Shown: positions 16,555 through 24,691 of the stretch, piece by piece
Numbering within the stretch: the first letter of the stretch is position 1
Layout of the letters: each line of letters begins with the position of its first letter
Source: an uncultured Flavobacteriaceae bacterium
GTDB lineage: Bacteria > Bacteroidota > Bacteroidia > Flavobacteriales > Flavobacteriaceae
Reading direction: 5' to 3'
Length of the DNA: 64,000 nucleotides
Assembly: GCA_947501845.1 (NCBI GenBank)
Contig: CANMXP010000018.1
Location: 1-64,000, forward strand
Program-made: the position numbers and the translations under genes
The notes under the pieces: model-generated
What the model was told of the DNA's origin: nothing
Databases searched by the model: none
Seen by the model: only the letters and a program-made list of their open reading frames with translations

Positions 16555-17163
16555 ATGAGTTTTTTTTGCTTGTGTACAACTTAGTTATATGGATTGTTGA
16601 ATAACCCTTAGTATTCCAAAATGGATGGATAACAATACTTTTTTACTTTACGTTTAATTTATATTATTATCGATTATCAAGTCCATAAGCTAAGATACTT
16701 ACTTTCTTACAAATTGTCGAAAGGTTTTTTAATTTCTTCATCTAAACCCATTTTGGTCATTTACTCAAAAGATTAGCTAGATTTTAATTTTTTGTCATTT
16801 ATAGTTTTCAGCCCATCCCCCCCCAATTCCATAAAAAGTCCATTACGGTAAAAGCGCTTCATTGAAAAAAGCCTTAGGCACAAGCATAAAGTTTGAACCC
16901 GCCTTGACTTTATTCCTACATAAAACATGCAGGACACTTTATTCTCATTTCAAACTATGGGCTTAAGTCCGCTTTATCGGAATTCCATTCATGTATTTAT
17001 TCCACTTCCTGCTCGTTTAAATTTCACAGCTCATTTAATTCACTTCCTAGCCATCACCGTCTAACCGTTTTTTGTCAGCAAAACAACAACATTCATTCTT
17101 GGACGACGGCATAAACCAGGCTCATGCTTCGCTCTTTTTTATACGTCTTACCAAGCCTGAATA
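16555..17163. other. Non-coding element backbone upstream of ssb
   Basis: About 600 bases without a convincing frame. It contains GTGTACAAC (16572-16580, inverted copy of 13312-13320), a run of eight C (16817-16824) and the sequence block at 16984-17013 that recurs at 8418-8447. The right half is less AT-rich than the cargo, like the mobilization genes that follow, and looks like conserved element backbone. Confidence 0.5.
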
Positions 17164-17364
17164 TTGAATCACAACAGACATCAAAAAAAGGTAACGGCTG
17201 AAGGCTCTATGGGAAGTAAATCAAAATATCAGATTATGAAATCATATCAAACCATCCAAAAAGGAAGCAGAATAAAAAATCAAAAAAGGAAAACGCTTCA
17301 GGATATAATAAGTAAATCATTAAAAAAAGGCCTGAAAAGTTCGGGCAATATAGTTAATCTTTAA
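17164..17364 (+). CDS. Possible small basic protein ahead of ssb
   Basis: A 66-codon frame, very rich in lysine, serine and glutamine, begins with TTG and ends 11 bases before ssb. In-frame ATG codons at 17209 and 17236 could be the true starts. The tight spacing suggests co-transcription with ssb if real. The composition (KKVTAEG...SKSLKKGLKSSGN) would suit a nucleic-acid-binding peptide, but AT-rich leader DNA can produce similar chance frames. Confidence 0.35.
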   Translation: MNHNRHQKKVTAEGSMGSKSKYQIMKSYQTIQKGSRIKNQKRKTLQDIISKSLKKGLKSSGNIVNL

Positions 17365-17375
17365 ATTTTTAAATC

Positions 17376-17711
17376 ATGAGTACATTAAGAAACAAAGTAC
17401 AGTTAATTGGGAATGTTGGCGGGGAGCCAACCATTGTAAATCTTGAAAGCGGTAAAAAATTAGTCCGTTTGTCATTAGCAACTAATGAACATTACAAAAA
17501 TGGTAAAGGTGAAAATCAAACCGATACCAACTGGCACAATCTTGTGGCATGGGGCAAGACAGCTAACTTCATTGAAAAGTATGTAACCAAAGGCAAGGAA
17601 ATCGCCATTCAAGGGAAACTAACCAATCGTTCTTTCGATGACAAAGACAGTGAAAAACGCTATATAACCGAAGTGGTAGTGAATGAAATACTGTTGTTAG
17701 GCAGTAAGTAA
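17376..17711 (+). CDS. ssb: Single-stranded DNA-binding protein
   Basis: A 111-residue SSB made of a single OB fold. MSTLRNKVQLIGNVGGEP opens the first strand, followed by the typical VRLSLATNE, TNWHNLVAWGKTANFIEKYV and KGKEIAIQGKL segments. It coats single-stranded DNA during conjugal transfer and replication of the element. The chain stops right after the OB fold, so the long acidic C-terminal tail that recruits repair proteins in housekeeping SSBs is missing, as is common for SSBs of Bacteroidetes mobile elements. It heads the backbone block ssb-radC-like-small gene, and an inverted repeat follows within 10 bases of the stop. Confidence 0.92.
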   Translation: MSTLRNKVQLIGNVGGEPTIVNLESGKKLVRLSLATNEHYKNGKGENQTDTNWHNLVAWGKTANFIEKYVTKGKEIAIQGKLTNRSFDDKDSEKRYITEVVVNEILLLGSK

Positions 17712-17717
17712 AAAGTA

Positions 17718-17765
17718 AAGAGGGTATTAATACCAGTTTTCAATTAGTTTATACCCTCTTCTTTT
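17718..17765 (+). terminator. Stem-loop downstream of ssb
   Basis: A 10-bp perfect stem (17718-17727 with 17751-17760) is followed by a pyrimidine run CTTCTTTTC. It could terminate or attenuate the ssb transcript before the radC-like gene. Confidence 0.6.
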
Positions 17766-17792
17766 CATTATTAATCTCTAAAGAAAAGAACA

Positions 17793-18242
17793 ATGAAAAA
17801 CAAAGTTAACGAAATACGAATAAGTTACAAAGAGAAAATAGCCCTATCAAAATCCCCTGCTATTAAAAGTTCAGCTGATGCAGGAAAACTACTTTTTGAA
17901 ACATGGGATAAAAACACGATTGAAGTACAGGAGTCCTTTAAAGTGTTGTTATTAAACAACTCTAATAAAATCAAAGGGATTTATCAATTATCTACTGGTG
18001 GTATTACTGGAACATTGGTAGATATTCGTATTTTATTTGCGGTTATTTTAAAATCGTTGTCTGTTGCTGTGATTTTATCGCACTCCCATCCTAGTGGGAA
18101 ATTAATACCCAGTGAAGCGGACAAACAGCTAACCCAAAAAATAAAGAACGCTGCTGCTTTTTTTGATGTTAAAGTATTAGACCATTTGATTATTGTTCCA
18201 AATGGTGACTATTACAGTTTTGCTGATAACGACATATTATAA
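17793..18242 (+). CDS. RadC-like JAB-domain protein
   Basis: A 149-residue protein of the RadC/JAB (JAMM) type. The metal-binding motif is complete: an upstream conserved helix, then SHSHPSGKLIPSEADKQL, which supplies the HxH and aspartate ligands, and LDHLIIVPNGDYYSFAD at the end. The N-terminal helix-hairpin-helix region of chromosomal RadC is absent, as usual for the short versions in Bacteroidetes mobile elements. Despite the historical name, a role in DNA repair is unproven; these proteins travel with mobilization and defence genes. It sits between ssb and a small hypothetical gene and is read in the same direction as the mobilization genes. Confidence 0.88.
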   Translation: MKNKVNEIRISYKEKIALSKSPAIKSSADAGKLLFETWDKNTIEVQESFKVLLLNNSNKIKGIYQLSTGGITGTLVDIRILFAVILKSLSVAVILSHSHPSGKLIPSEADKQLTQKIKNAAAFFDVKVLDHLIIVPNGDYYSFADNDIL

Positions 18243-18259
18243 TTTAAAAAGCTATAATC

Positions 18260-18457
18260 ATGGTCTATTTGAATTATAACAACCTCGATGCAAACACCCA
18301 AAATCGTTTGCTCCAAGATTCCAAAAGTGATGTGGAGCAAAAATTTGGAGACGACCTTAAATCCTATGCTGAAAAACATCATTTGGATTATAATACGATA
18401 TTAGAAGAAGAAGCCATAAAAAACTTGTATAGTTACCAATACGTGTTCAATATTTAA
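18260..18457 (+). CDS. Small hypothetical element protein
   Basis: A 65-residue acidic protein (MVYLNYNNLDANTQNRLL...) starting 17 bases after the radC-like gene and ending 25 bases before a strong terminator, so it is probably the last gene of that operon. It contains a helical QNRLLQDSKSDVEQKFGDD segment but no motif I can name. The position and spacing support a real gene conserved with this backbone type; the function is unknown. Confidence 0.6.
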   Translation: MVYLNYNNLDANTQNRLLQDSKSDVEQKFGDDLKSYAEKHHLDYNTILEEEAIKNLYSYQYVFNI

Positions 18458-18482
18458 CAGTAACATTAAAAGAAACACCAAT

Positions 18483-18514
18483 AAAAGAGTCTTTGAAATT
18501 TCAGAGGCTTTTTT
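18483..18514 (+). terminator. Rho-independent-like terminator of the ssb-radC operon
   Basis: A near-continuous stem (18483-18498 with 18499-18514, including G-T pairs) ends in a run of six T. It lies 25 bases after the small gene stop. Confidence 0.75.
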
Positions 18515-18953
18515 GTTTTCTTGCAAGTTTCAATTTTTAAAATATATAGGCCTACAGTTTGATAATCTGACGTCCAAAATTTCAAATTTCCTTAAAAAAA
18601 TGTTATTTGGTTGAAATTGATGCCATTTGAGGGCTTTTTTTCTTTTCAATTAGCCTTTGAAATCTTTATATTTATAAGGCTGTCAATAGGCAGTTTAATG
18701 ATACCTAGTTATGCTATTTATATTTGACTTTCGCTCATAACTAGTCATTCAAAAAAAAATCAGTGGGATTTTTTAATTCCATTTAAGCACATCGTGAATA
18801 TGATGTGTATTAAAATTTTTGTCCCTGTGGGACGAATTTTGTATAGCAAGAGGGCAACGCGCTAGCGCGACGTTGCTTTATTAGATATTTTCATAAACAA
18901 CTGAAAAACAGTTGTTTGAAGGTGTTTTATTTTCAACTTGCCAGTTTTAAAAA
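18515..18953. other. Candidate origin of transfer region upstream of mobilization genes
   Basis: This 440-base non-coding stretch ahead of the BfmA- and relaxase-type genes holds several stem-loops. One is an 8-bp hairpin around GTCCCTGTGGGAC (about 18820-18838). Another is a GC-rich hairpin at 18854-18876 with a GCGCTAGCGC centre. A third is a perfect 9-bp hairpin at 18895-18903 / 18909-18917. The GC-rich hairpin is striking in AT-rich DNA. In mobilizable elements oriT normally lies next to the relaxosome genes, so this is the best oriT candidate; the nick site cannot be read from sequence alone. Confidence 0.5.
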
Positions 18954-19592
18954 TTGATTTTTGCGGCAAATGCCCTCAAAAGCCGCGAAAACAGGCAAAA
19001 ATTTGCGGCAAATCACAGAAAAAGTGACAACATAACATTGAAAACATTTAGTAACATACGGTTCAAAAAGAAAACGGTACAACGTTTTCAAGAGTTCTCC
19101 AGACAGTTCTTTAAGACCCATACGGAAGCTTTGGACACCATGCTGGATTTTTTCCTTTACAATGAAATTTCCCCAAAAGAAACTTTGGGGCCTAATGCAC
19201 GCACTCTGGAAGCCAATATCAAAAAAAGGGTTAATGCTTTGGTTGCGATTATCAAGGATATAGAAAAGAATCAGACCCAGCCCACCACGGCAATGTTGCA
19301 ATTGCTCTTTGAACAGGATACGACAAAAGAAAAAAAACCTCGATTGGTAGCGGTCGACCCCAAGGATAAACCTTTTAAAGAAGACTCCTTTGCTACCTCA
19401 CTGGAAGCCATCGAACTCAAAAAGCAAAAAAACATACTCCAAGGAGAACTTAACGACACCAAGAAACAATTAGAGGACATTCTTTTTTCCAAGGTTCAGA
19501 TCATAAAACCCAGTTTTGGCAAGCCCAAGCTCCAGCTTGATATGTCCATCGAAGCATTTGAAACCCTAAAGGAAAAAATCAAAAAAACATAG
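18954..19592 (+). CDS. BfmA/BtgA-type mobilization accessory protein
   Basis: A 212-residue basic protein. The segment about residues 30-80 (TFSNIRFKKKTVQRFQEFSR then THTEALDTMLDFFLYNEISP) matches the conserved N-terminal region of BfmA/BtgA mobilization proteins of Bacteroides elements, which bind oriT and help the relaxase. A short coiled coil (residues 145-175) follows. The frame starts with TTG, because no ATG exists before the conserved region; the codons before it carry repeats of TTTGCGGCAAA (18959 and 19003), so the true start may lie further in at another rare codon. The stop is four bases before the relaxase ATG, indicating coupled translation. Confidence 0.8.
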   Translation: MIFAANALKSRENRQKFAANHRKSDNITLKTFSNIRFKKKTVQRFQEFSRQFFKTHTEALDTMLDFFLYNEISPKETLGPNARTLEANIKKRVNALVAIIKDIEKNQTQPTTAMLQLLFEQDTTKEKKPRLVAVDPKDKPFKEDSFATSLEAIELKKQKNILQGELNDTKKQLEDILFSKVQIIKPSFGKPKLQLDMSIEAFETLKEKIKKT

Positions 19593-19595
19593 ATC

Positions 19596-20621
19596 ATGTA
19601 CATCTCCATTACCAAACAACATTTAGGCACCACCTTTTCACAAAGCTCAGGCGATTTTGTAAGTTATCTGGAAAAAGAAAATGAGGACAAAGCCCTTGAA
19701 CTCCAAGAACACTTTTTTGACCAACACAATGATCGCATTTCCCCGGAGCAGGTCATCAAGGATATTGACGGCAATACAGCCAAACTTAAAAAACGAGATC
19801 CCAAGTTTTATTCCTTGACCATTAATCCAAGCCAAAGCGAGCTGAAGCATATTGGGAATGACCCGGAGCGGCTGCGCCAATATGTTAGGGAAACCATGAA
19901 AAACTATGCAGATGCCTTTTACAGGGACAACCCCGTATCTGTGGATAGCATAAAATACTATGCTAAAATCGAATATGAGCGCCATTATAAAGGCTATGAC
20001 AAAGCTATTAAGGAGAATCAACCCTTTAGAGCCAAGATCGTTAAGCTAGAACACGATCTGGTGAAAATTAGAAATGGAGAACTACATGAGAATCCCAAAG
20101 CCATAGAACGACAGATAAACAAACTCAAAGCACAAGCCCCACATCAAATGGACGGTAAAATGATTGAGCAGGGCATGAAAAAAAAGGGCTTACAGACCCA
20201 CATCCATATTATTGTCAGTCGAAAAGATAGCTCAAACACCCTGAGCTTATCCCCAGGGAGTTCCCACAAAGCTTCCGAAGCCCTATTGAACGGCAAGCCC
20301 GTAAAACGAGGGTTCGATAGGGACGCCTTTTTTGAGAATGCAGAGAAGACCTTTGATAGACTATTTAAATATGACCGAAATTTTGTGGAAAGCTATACCG
20401 CCAGAAAAATGTACCACCAAAATACCCGCCTGTATTTTGCACATCTAATGAAACTACCCACCAATGAAAGAAGTGCCGCCTTCAAACTATTGGGAAAAGC
20501 AGGTGTCAAACTTCCCATGTTAAATATCCCTACCAATCAGGTGCAATTGGCTATCAAAACCATCAAACAGTTCAGAAAAGCCTTGGACAAAGCCAGAGAC
20601 GCAGGATCTATAGGTATCTAA
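19596..20621 (+). CDS. MobB/BtgB-type relaxase
   Basis: A 341-residue relaxase of the Bacteroidetes MobB/BtgB type, which nicks oriT and pilots the strand during mobilization. It opens with MYISITKQHLGTTFSQSSG, the usual start of this family, and carries THIHIIVSRKD at about 200-210, supplying the histidine cluster that binds the metal. Tyrosines in the first 100 residues (for example in DPKFYSLTINPS) are candidates for the nucleophile. The centre is strongly charged and helical. It follows the BfmA-type gene by three bases and precedes the coupling ATPase by 44, forming the classic mobilization operon. The family call is good; the catalytic tyrosine is not assigned. Confidence 0.85.
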   Translation: MYISITKQHLGTTFSQSSGDFVSYLEKENEDKALELQEHFFDQHNDRISPEQVIKDIDGNTAKLKKRDPKFYSLTINPSQSELKHIGNDPERLRQYVRETMKNYADAFYRDNPVSVDSIKYYAKIEYERHYKGYDKAIKENQPFRAKIVKLEHDLVKIRNGELHENPKAIERQINKLKAQAPHQMDGKMIEQGMKKKGLQTHIHIIVSRKDSSNTLSLSPGSSHKASEALLNGKPVKRGFDRDAFFENAEKTFDRLFKYDRNFVESYTARKMYHQNTRLYFAHLMKLPTNERSAAFKLLGKAGVKLPMLNIPTNQVQLAIKTIKQFRKALDKARDAGSIGI

Positions 20622-20665
20622 AACAAATAAAATATATAAATACAAACTATAAAAACAAAGAAATC

Positions 20666-22258
20666 ATGAACACCATACTTTTAATATGCGGGATGTACCT
20701 CGTTTTAATCTTAGGGATGAGCATCAGCATGCGCTATATCCGTTTTGCCTTTGGTACCCACATGCTAATCATACTACTCACAGGCTTCCTGCTCTACCTG
20801 ATCTATGAGCAGCCACTTTTTTTAAAGATACTCATGTATGGTCTATTACCTATGGTATTTATTAATATGCTACTATTTGTTCTGATCGATTCTGTAAAAG
20901 ACCAGCAGAAAACAGAGCGGAAGTATATCGTTAGACTTAGGCATAAAAACGGTACTTTAAAACTAAAGAACATCCGCAGAGGGGCATCCGTAATTGGATC
21001 GGCAGGTAGTGGAAAAACGCAATCTGTGGTCTATAATTTTCTAAAGCATTTTCAAAAGCACCAATTTTGTGGAATCATCCATGATTACAAATATTTTGAG
21101 ATTACGGAAATGGCGTATCCTTTATTTCAAAATGAGGACATTCCCTTTCATATCATTTCCTTTGATGAGATTCATGCCAAGGTGAATCCTATTGCACCTA
21201 GATATATGGAAGATGAGGAAAGCGTTAATGAAGTCTCACGTGTTTTACTTGAAAATTTGTTAGAACAAAGGGAATCCATAGCCATGGGATCGTCGAAGTT
21301 CTTTAACGATGCCGTGGAAGGCATATTGGGAGGTTTGATATGGAAGCTCAAAACCACCTACCCAGACTATTGTACGCTTCCTCATCTGATTGCTACCTTT
21401 CAATATCTGGATACCGATAGCCTCATTGATTTTCTGGCATCCGACTATACATCAAAAGCTATGGCAAGTGCTTTTATCTCAGGCAGGAGTTCCGAACGTC
21501 AGACGGCTGCGGTGTTAAGTACGCTTGCTAATGCTCTAAAGAAGATCAGTACCCAACGTCTGTTTATGACTCTTTCCGCAGATGATGTGCCATTGGATAT
21601 CAACAATCCCAAAAATCCTTGTGTGGTGTCCGTTGTCAATAACCCTAAATTTGAAACTACGTATTCTCCTGTGATTGCTACCATTATTCACACCATCACT
21701 AAACAAATGAGTCTCCGCAACCAAGCATCGTCCTTTATACTCATCGAGGAAGCACCCACGATTAGACTCCTGAACATGCACCGTATCCCTGCTACACTCC
21801 GAAGTTATGATATTGCGACCATCTATGTGATGCAGGACAAAATTCAAAATGATATGATGTATGGAGATAAGGCTAGCCGCGCTATTTTGAGCAATCTGTC
21901 CTATCAGTTTTTTGGTAAGGCCAATGATCCAGATACCGCCAAATACTACGAACGCTTTTTTGAGATTGTCAAAAAACCAACCAAGACCGTGAGCAAGAGC
22001 GATGGTCTAAATTTTGATTCGAGGATTAGTACTGGTGAAAAAGAAGTCAGTAAGATTCGCTCCGATGTGTTTTTTAGGTTAAATTCTGGTGAGTTCATTG
22101 CCTTTGCAGATGGTAAGGAGCGTAAAATCCAATTTGGAATGCCTAAGATTGAAAGAGCATTGCCACCGCCCACTCATCGCCTTAATGCCGCTGAAATACA
22201 AGCGAATTTTGAGCGGATCCATTATGAAGTCAAGCAATTATTTCAGCTTGAATCCTAA
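20666..22258 (+). CDS. Type IV coupling ATPase (TraG/TraD/MobC-like)
   Basis: A 530-residue conjugative coupling protein that links the relaxosome to a secretion channel. Three hydrophobic segments lie in residues 1-90, followed by Walker A GSAGSGKT at 111-118, a Walker-B-like region ending in FILIEEAPTI (about 370), and the TraG/TraM-recognition core (ATIYVMQDKIQ). It is shorter than TraG of self-transmissible elements and matches the MobC-type coupling proteins of Bacteroidetes mobilizable elements. With no VirB-like genes in the window, it presumably docks to a helper's channel. It is the third gene of the mobilization operon and is read toward the HEPN locus, which is on the opposite strand. 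Confidence 0.88.
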   Translation: MNTILLICGMYLVLILGMSISMRYIRFAFGTHMLIILLTGFLLYLIYEQPLFLKILMYGLLPMVFINMLLFVLIDSVKDQQKTERKYIVRLRHKNGTLKLKNIRRGASVIGSAGSGKTQSVVYNFLKHFQKHQFCGIIHDYKYFEITEMAYPLFQNEDIPFHIISFDEIHAKVNPIAPRYMEDEESVNEVSRVLLENLLEQRESIAMGSSKFFNDAVEGILGGLIWKLKTTYPDYCTLPHLIATFQYLDTDSLIDFLASDYTSKAMASAFISGRSSERQTAAVLSTLANALKKISTQRLFMTLSADDVPLDINNPKNPCVVSVVNNPKFETTYSPVIATIIHTITKQMSLRNQASSFILIEEAPTIRLLNMHRIPATLRSYDIATIYVMQDKIQNDMMYGDKASRAILSNLSYQFFGKANDPDTAKYYERFFEIVKKPTKTVSKSDGLNFDSRISTGEKEVSKIRSDVFFRLNSGEFIAFADGKERKIQFGMPKIERALPPPTHRLNAAEIQANFERIHYEVKQLFQLES

Positions 22259-22345
22259 TTAATGTGATTTGTTAGTTTGGATTTTAATATAAAATGAAAT
22301 AGAAACCTCCAGAGGCTCTTGATTGAGCTTTGTGTATTTTTCTTT

Positions 22346-22687
22346 TCAGTTGCCGTTCTGCGCTTCCTGATGTAGCACATCTGATATCTTATCCAAGCAG
22401 TGCATTTGATCATGAGGCAAGAGTTCCATTATGAGTTCTATGACTTTTGTAACACTAGAACTTGGCAAACAATGTTTGTTTGCTGGTGATATGAATATAC
22501 CGTTTCCGTCCAAAGCGAAATAACAAACTTCTAAAAGTGTTGAAATATAATCGGTAATATCTTCATTGCTTGATATTTCTAATTGGATGGTTTTCCGCGT
22601 CCTCTTTCCAAAGGCTTCGCTTTTTATTCCAGAAAAGTTAGTTACTAATTTTTTTATGGCTTTTATTTTTTTTGCTTTCTTTTTCAT
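22346..22687 (-). CDS. Small HEPN-locus paralogue C
   Basis: A 113-residue protein, the last gene of a four-gene minus-strand operon. After a lysine-rich start (KKKAKKIKAIKKL), it carries a diverged version of the domain shared by this operon: DITDYISTLLEVCYFALDGN, then VIELIMELLPHDQMHCLD. These line up with LEFAKNLxPxEExxFLD of its neighbours. It begins 10 bases after the previous gene ends. It is the most diverged of the copies. No function is known; duplication within an immunity or regulatory locus is inferred. Confidence 0.65.
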   Translation of the reverse strand: MKKKAKKIKAIKKLVTNFSGIKSEAFGKRTRKTIQLEISSNEDITDYISTLLEVCYFALDGNGIFISPANKHCLPSSSVTKVIELIMELLPHDQMHCLDKISDVLHQEAQNGN

Positions 22688-22697
22688 AATAGTATGC

Positions 22698-23066
22698 TTA
22701 TTTCTTTTCTTTTTCTGATAGCATCAGTTCTCTCATTTGATCTAAAAAATGACCTTCTTCTAATGGAATTAGATTTTTAGCAAACTCCAATACGTTTTTT
22801 ACATCTGATTCTTTATTCTTTATGTTTAGTGTTAAGTCTTGTTGTTCTTCTAAAGCTAGAATGCTAATATTGAGTATTGACTTTAATGTACTGAACAGTT
22901 CCAGATAATCATAAACCCGAACGTAATTTAAATAATAGCCTTCACGCTTATCTCCTATTGGAGATAATAGCACAAAGTTTTCTTTGCTCAATTCCTTGAT
23001 TTTTTCCATTTTTGATAGAGTTTTTTCTAAGGATTGTTGTTTTATTTCATCTGCTTCATTTTTCAT
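22698..23066 (-). CDS. Small HEPN-locus paralogue B
   Basis: A 122-residue helical protein. It contains YLNYVRVYDYLELFSTLKS, a hydrophobic helix with ILNISILALEE, and VLEFAKNLIPLEEGHFLDQM. These are the three blocks shared with the neighbouring 120-residue gene and with the C-terminus of the MNT-HEPN protein at the head of the operon. No signal peptide or membrane segment is evident. It lies 67 bases after the preceding paralogue and 10 before the next. It looks like a stand-alone copy of the accessory domain of the HEPN protein; whether it binds, inhibits or titrates that protein is open. Confidence 0.7.
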   Translation of the reverse strand: MKNEADEIKQQSLEKTLSKMEKIKELSKENFVLLSPIGDKREGYYLNYVRVYDYLELFSTLKSILNISILALEEQQDLTLNIKNKESDVKNVLEFAKNLIPLEEGHFLDQMRELMLSEKEKK

Positions 23067-23133
23067 AATTTTAGTTTTAGATGCCTTCTAAAGAGTCGTT
23101 AGTTCTGAAAAGATTTAGGTTAAGTTTCATCAA

Positions 23134-23496
23134 CTATGTTTCATCATTTTTAAGCAATAATTTTCTGGATTTGTCCAAAAACTCAAACTCTTCGTGAGGA
23201 ACTAAATTCTTTGCAAATTCCAATACATCAGCAAATTGTTTATGTGCTTCTTTGATGTTTCTTTTTTCATTATGTGAATCATACCCATCTAAAGCCATGA
23301 TACACACATTTAAAATAGCTTCTAGTGCGTACCCCAATTCTTCATAGTTATGGATATAAACATGTTTCAGATAGTTTCCTTGTCTATATTCATGTCGAGG
23401 CGTTGGAGTAAGTAATCTAAAGTGTTCTTCTGCAATTTTATTCAACTCTTGAAGCTTATTTTTCGATTGCTTTTTGGCTTTTTTATTTTTCATCAT
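23134..23496 (-). CDS. Small HEPN-locus paralogue A
   Basis: A 120-residue helical protein with a basic start (KNKKAKKQSKNK). The shared blocks are clear: FRLLTPTPRHEYRQGNYLKH, VYIHNYEELGYALEAILNVC, and VLEFAKNLVPHEEFEFLDKS. The paralogue B equivalents are FVLLSPIGDKREGYYLN and VLEFAKNLIPLEE. The gene starts two bases after the stop of the MNT-HEPN gene, so the two are translationally coupled. It is the best-preserved small copy of the domain. The function is unknown; a partner of the HEPN protein is the simplest reading. Confidence 0.7.
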   Translation of the reverse strand: MMKNKKAKKQSKNKLQELNKIAEEHFRLLTPTPRHEYRQGNYLKHVYIHNYEELGYALEAILNVCIMALDGYDSHNEKRNIKEAHKQFADVLEFAKNLVPHEEFEFLDKSRKLLLKNDET

Positions 23497-23498
23497 TT

Positions 23499-24566
23499 CT
23501 AAGAACTTATTTCTTTAAGTGGAAGAAGTTCTATTGCAAATTCCAGAACTTCTCTTATTTCTTCGTGAAAACAATTAACATTCATAGGAGGTTCAACATC
23601 CGTTTGTAAACATGTAATACTTAAAAGCATCATAGATCTAGCCTTGCATAGCATTTCGAAACTATCATAAAATCTAAACTCTCGTACATGATAATCCAAT
23701 TCATTATCCTTAATTGATTTTTCGGTAGTTTGTTCTGATCTGTCTTTTATTATAATTTCCTTAAAAACCGTTATTTCTTCATTGAACAACCATTTGATCT
23801 CCTTAATAAACAACCCTAGCTTTTGTGATAGTTGTTCTAGTTCTTTTTCGGTTATCTCATAGTTATGGGTATATCTGGCAGATGAATAGGCTTCTTCCAA
23901 TAAATCCAGTAATCTAATTTCCACATCAGACTCAACTAAAAACATACTTTCCAATTCATTTAATGATTTCAACACATAGGTTTGATGGTTCTTAATACTG
24001 TGGCATATCTTAATCTTACCACAAATAAATCGTTCTAAGATTCTATAGCCTTGTTCAAAGGTTTGATGCATCATAAAAGCACTTTGTGATAGGTTTTTTT
24101 CTGTTTTGAAATAGTGAACCCCTTTTTTAAAAGATTTCATTCGGGACATATCTCTTTTGAAATCCTGCTTGATTTTTTCAACGAGTTTAGTTGGCTCTCC
24201 AATAGGGTAATTCCAAATTGGATTGTCATTGGTTGTTTTATAGACCAAATCCCTTTCGAGGCAATTGTTTAGAAAGTATAGGTTTCCTTGTTCTATTTGG
24301 TTAGATGTGTAGTTAAAAGCAAAAACACAATAACTGAAGTTTGGATGCTCTTTAAAAATAAGATTGACAACTGGTCTTATATCTCCAGTATTATCTTTTT
24401 GAGAAGGTTTCATTATAATATTCAATCTGTATATAAACGAATTATGGGAAGCTCCTTTGCATAGATAAATACGCTCAACTTCTATGATCTCTAATATTTT
24501 GCTTATGATTTCATTAAGCCCTTCTGGGGTTTCTCTTGTTTTGTATTCGATATTTGTAGTTTCCAT
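23499..24566 (-). CDS. Degenerate MNT-HEPN protein with extra C-terminal domain
   Basis: A 355-residue protein. Residues about 10-140 take the place of a minimal nucleotidyltransferase, but the GSRARG-like loop reads CKGASHNS and no DxD pair is visible, so that half is probably inactive. Residues about 155-265 form a HEPN domain: NLSQSAFMMHQTFEQGYRIL, KNHQTYVLKSLNELE, then LLDLLEEAYSSARYTHNYEI, which matches the AYxxARY...Y helix of Bacteroidetes MNT-HEPN proteins. Residues about 295-355 (VREFRFYDSFEMLCKARSMM, REVLEFAIELLPLKE) repeat the domain found alone in the three genes downstream. It heads a minus-strand operon divergent from an XRE regulator. HEPN proteins are often RNases or, with MNT, toxin-antitoxin parts. 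The domain calls are fair; the role is inferred. Confidence 0.7.
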   Translation of the reverse strand: METTNIEYKTRETPEGLNEIISKILEIIEVERIYLCKGASHNSFIYRLNIIMKPSQKDNTGDIRPVVNLIFKEHPNFSYCVFAFNYTSNQIEQGNLYFLNNCLERDLVYKTTNDNPIWNYPIGEPTKLVEKIKQDFKRDMSRMKSFKKGVHYFKTEKNLSQSAFMMHQTFEQGYRILERFICGKIKICHSIKNHQTYVLKSLNELESMFLVESDVEIRLLDLLEEAYSSARYTHNYEITEKELEQLSQKLGLFIKEIKWLFNEEITVFKEIIIKDRSEQTTEKSIKDNELDYHVREFRFYDSFEMLCKARSMMLLSITCLQTDVEPPMNVNCFHEEIREVLEFAIELLPLKEISS

Positions 24567-24656
24567 AATTATTTGCTTTGATATAAACTAACGACAAAGG
24601 CATGAAGTACCGAACCACAGCAAGTTGTATTTTACACAGTCTTACTTGTTTTTTAC

Positions 24657-24691
24657 TTGTATATTTATTGGAATAATTACTATATTTGAAT
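24657..24691 (+). promoter_or_regulatory. Promoter of the XRE regulator, apparently leaderless
   Basis: TTG at 24657-24659 and TATATTTG at 24681-24688 fit the Bacteroidetes -33/-7 pattern with normal spacing. The ATG of the regulator begins four bases after the -7 element, so transcription would start at or next to the start codon. Confidence 0.5.

Noticed and set aside
16817-16824. Run of eight C as a phase-variation switch.
   Set aside because: It lies in non-coding DNA with no gene start close enough to be switched.
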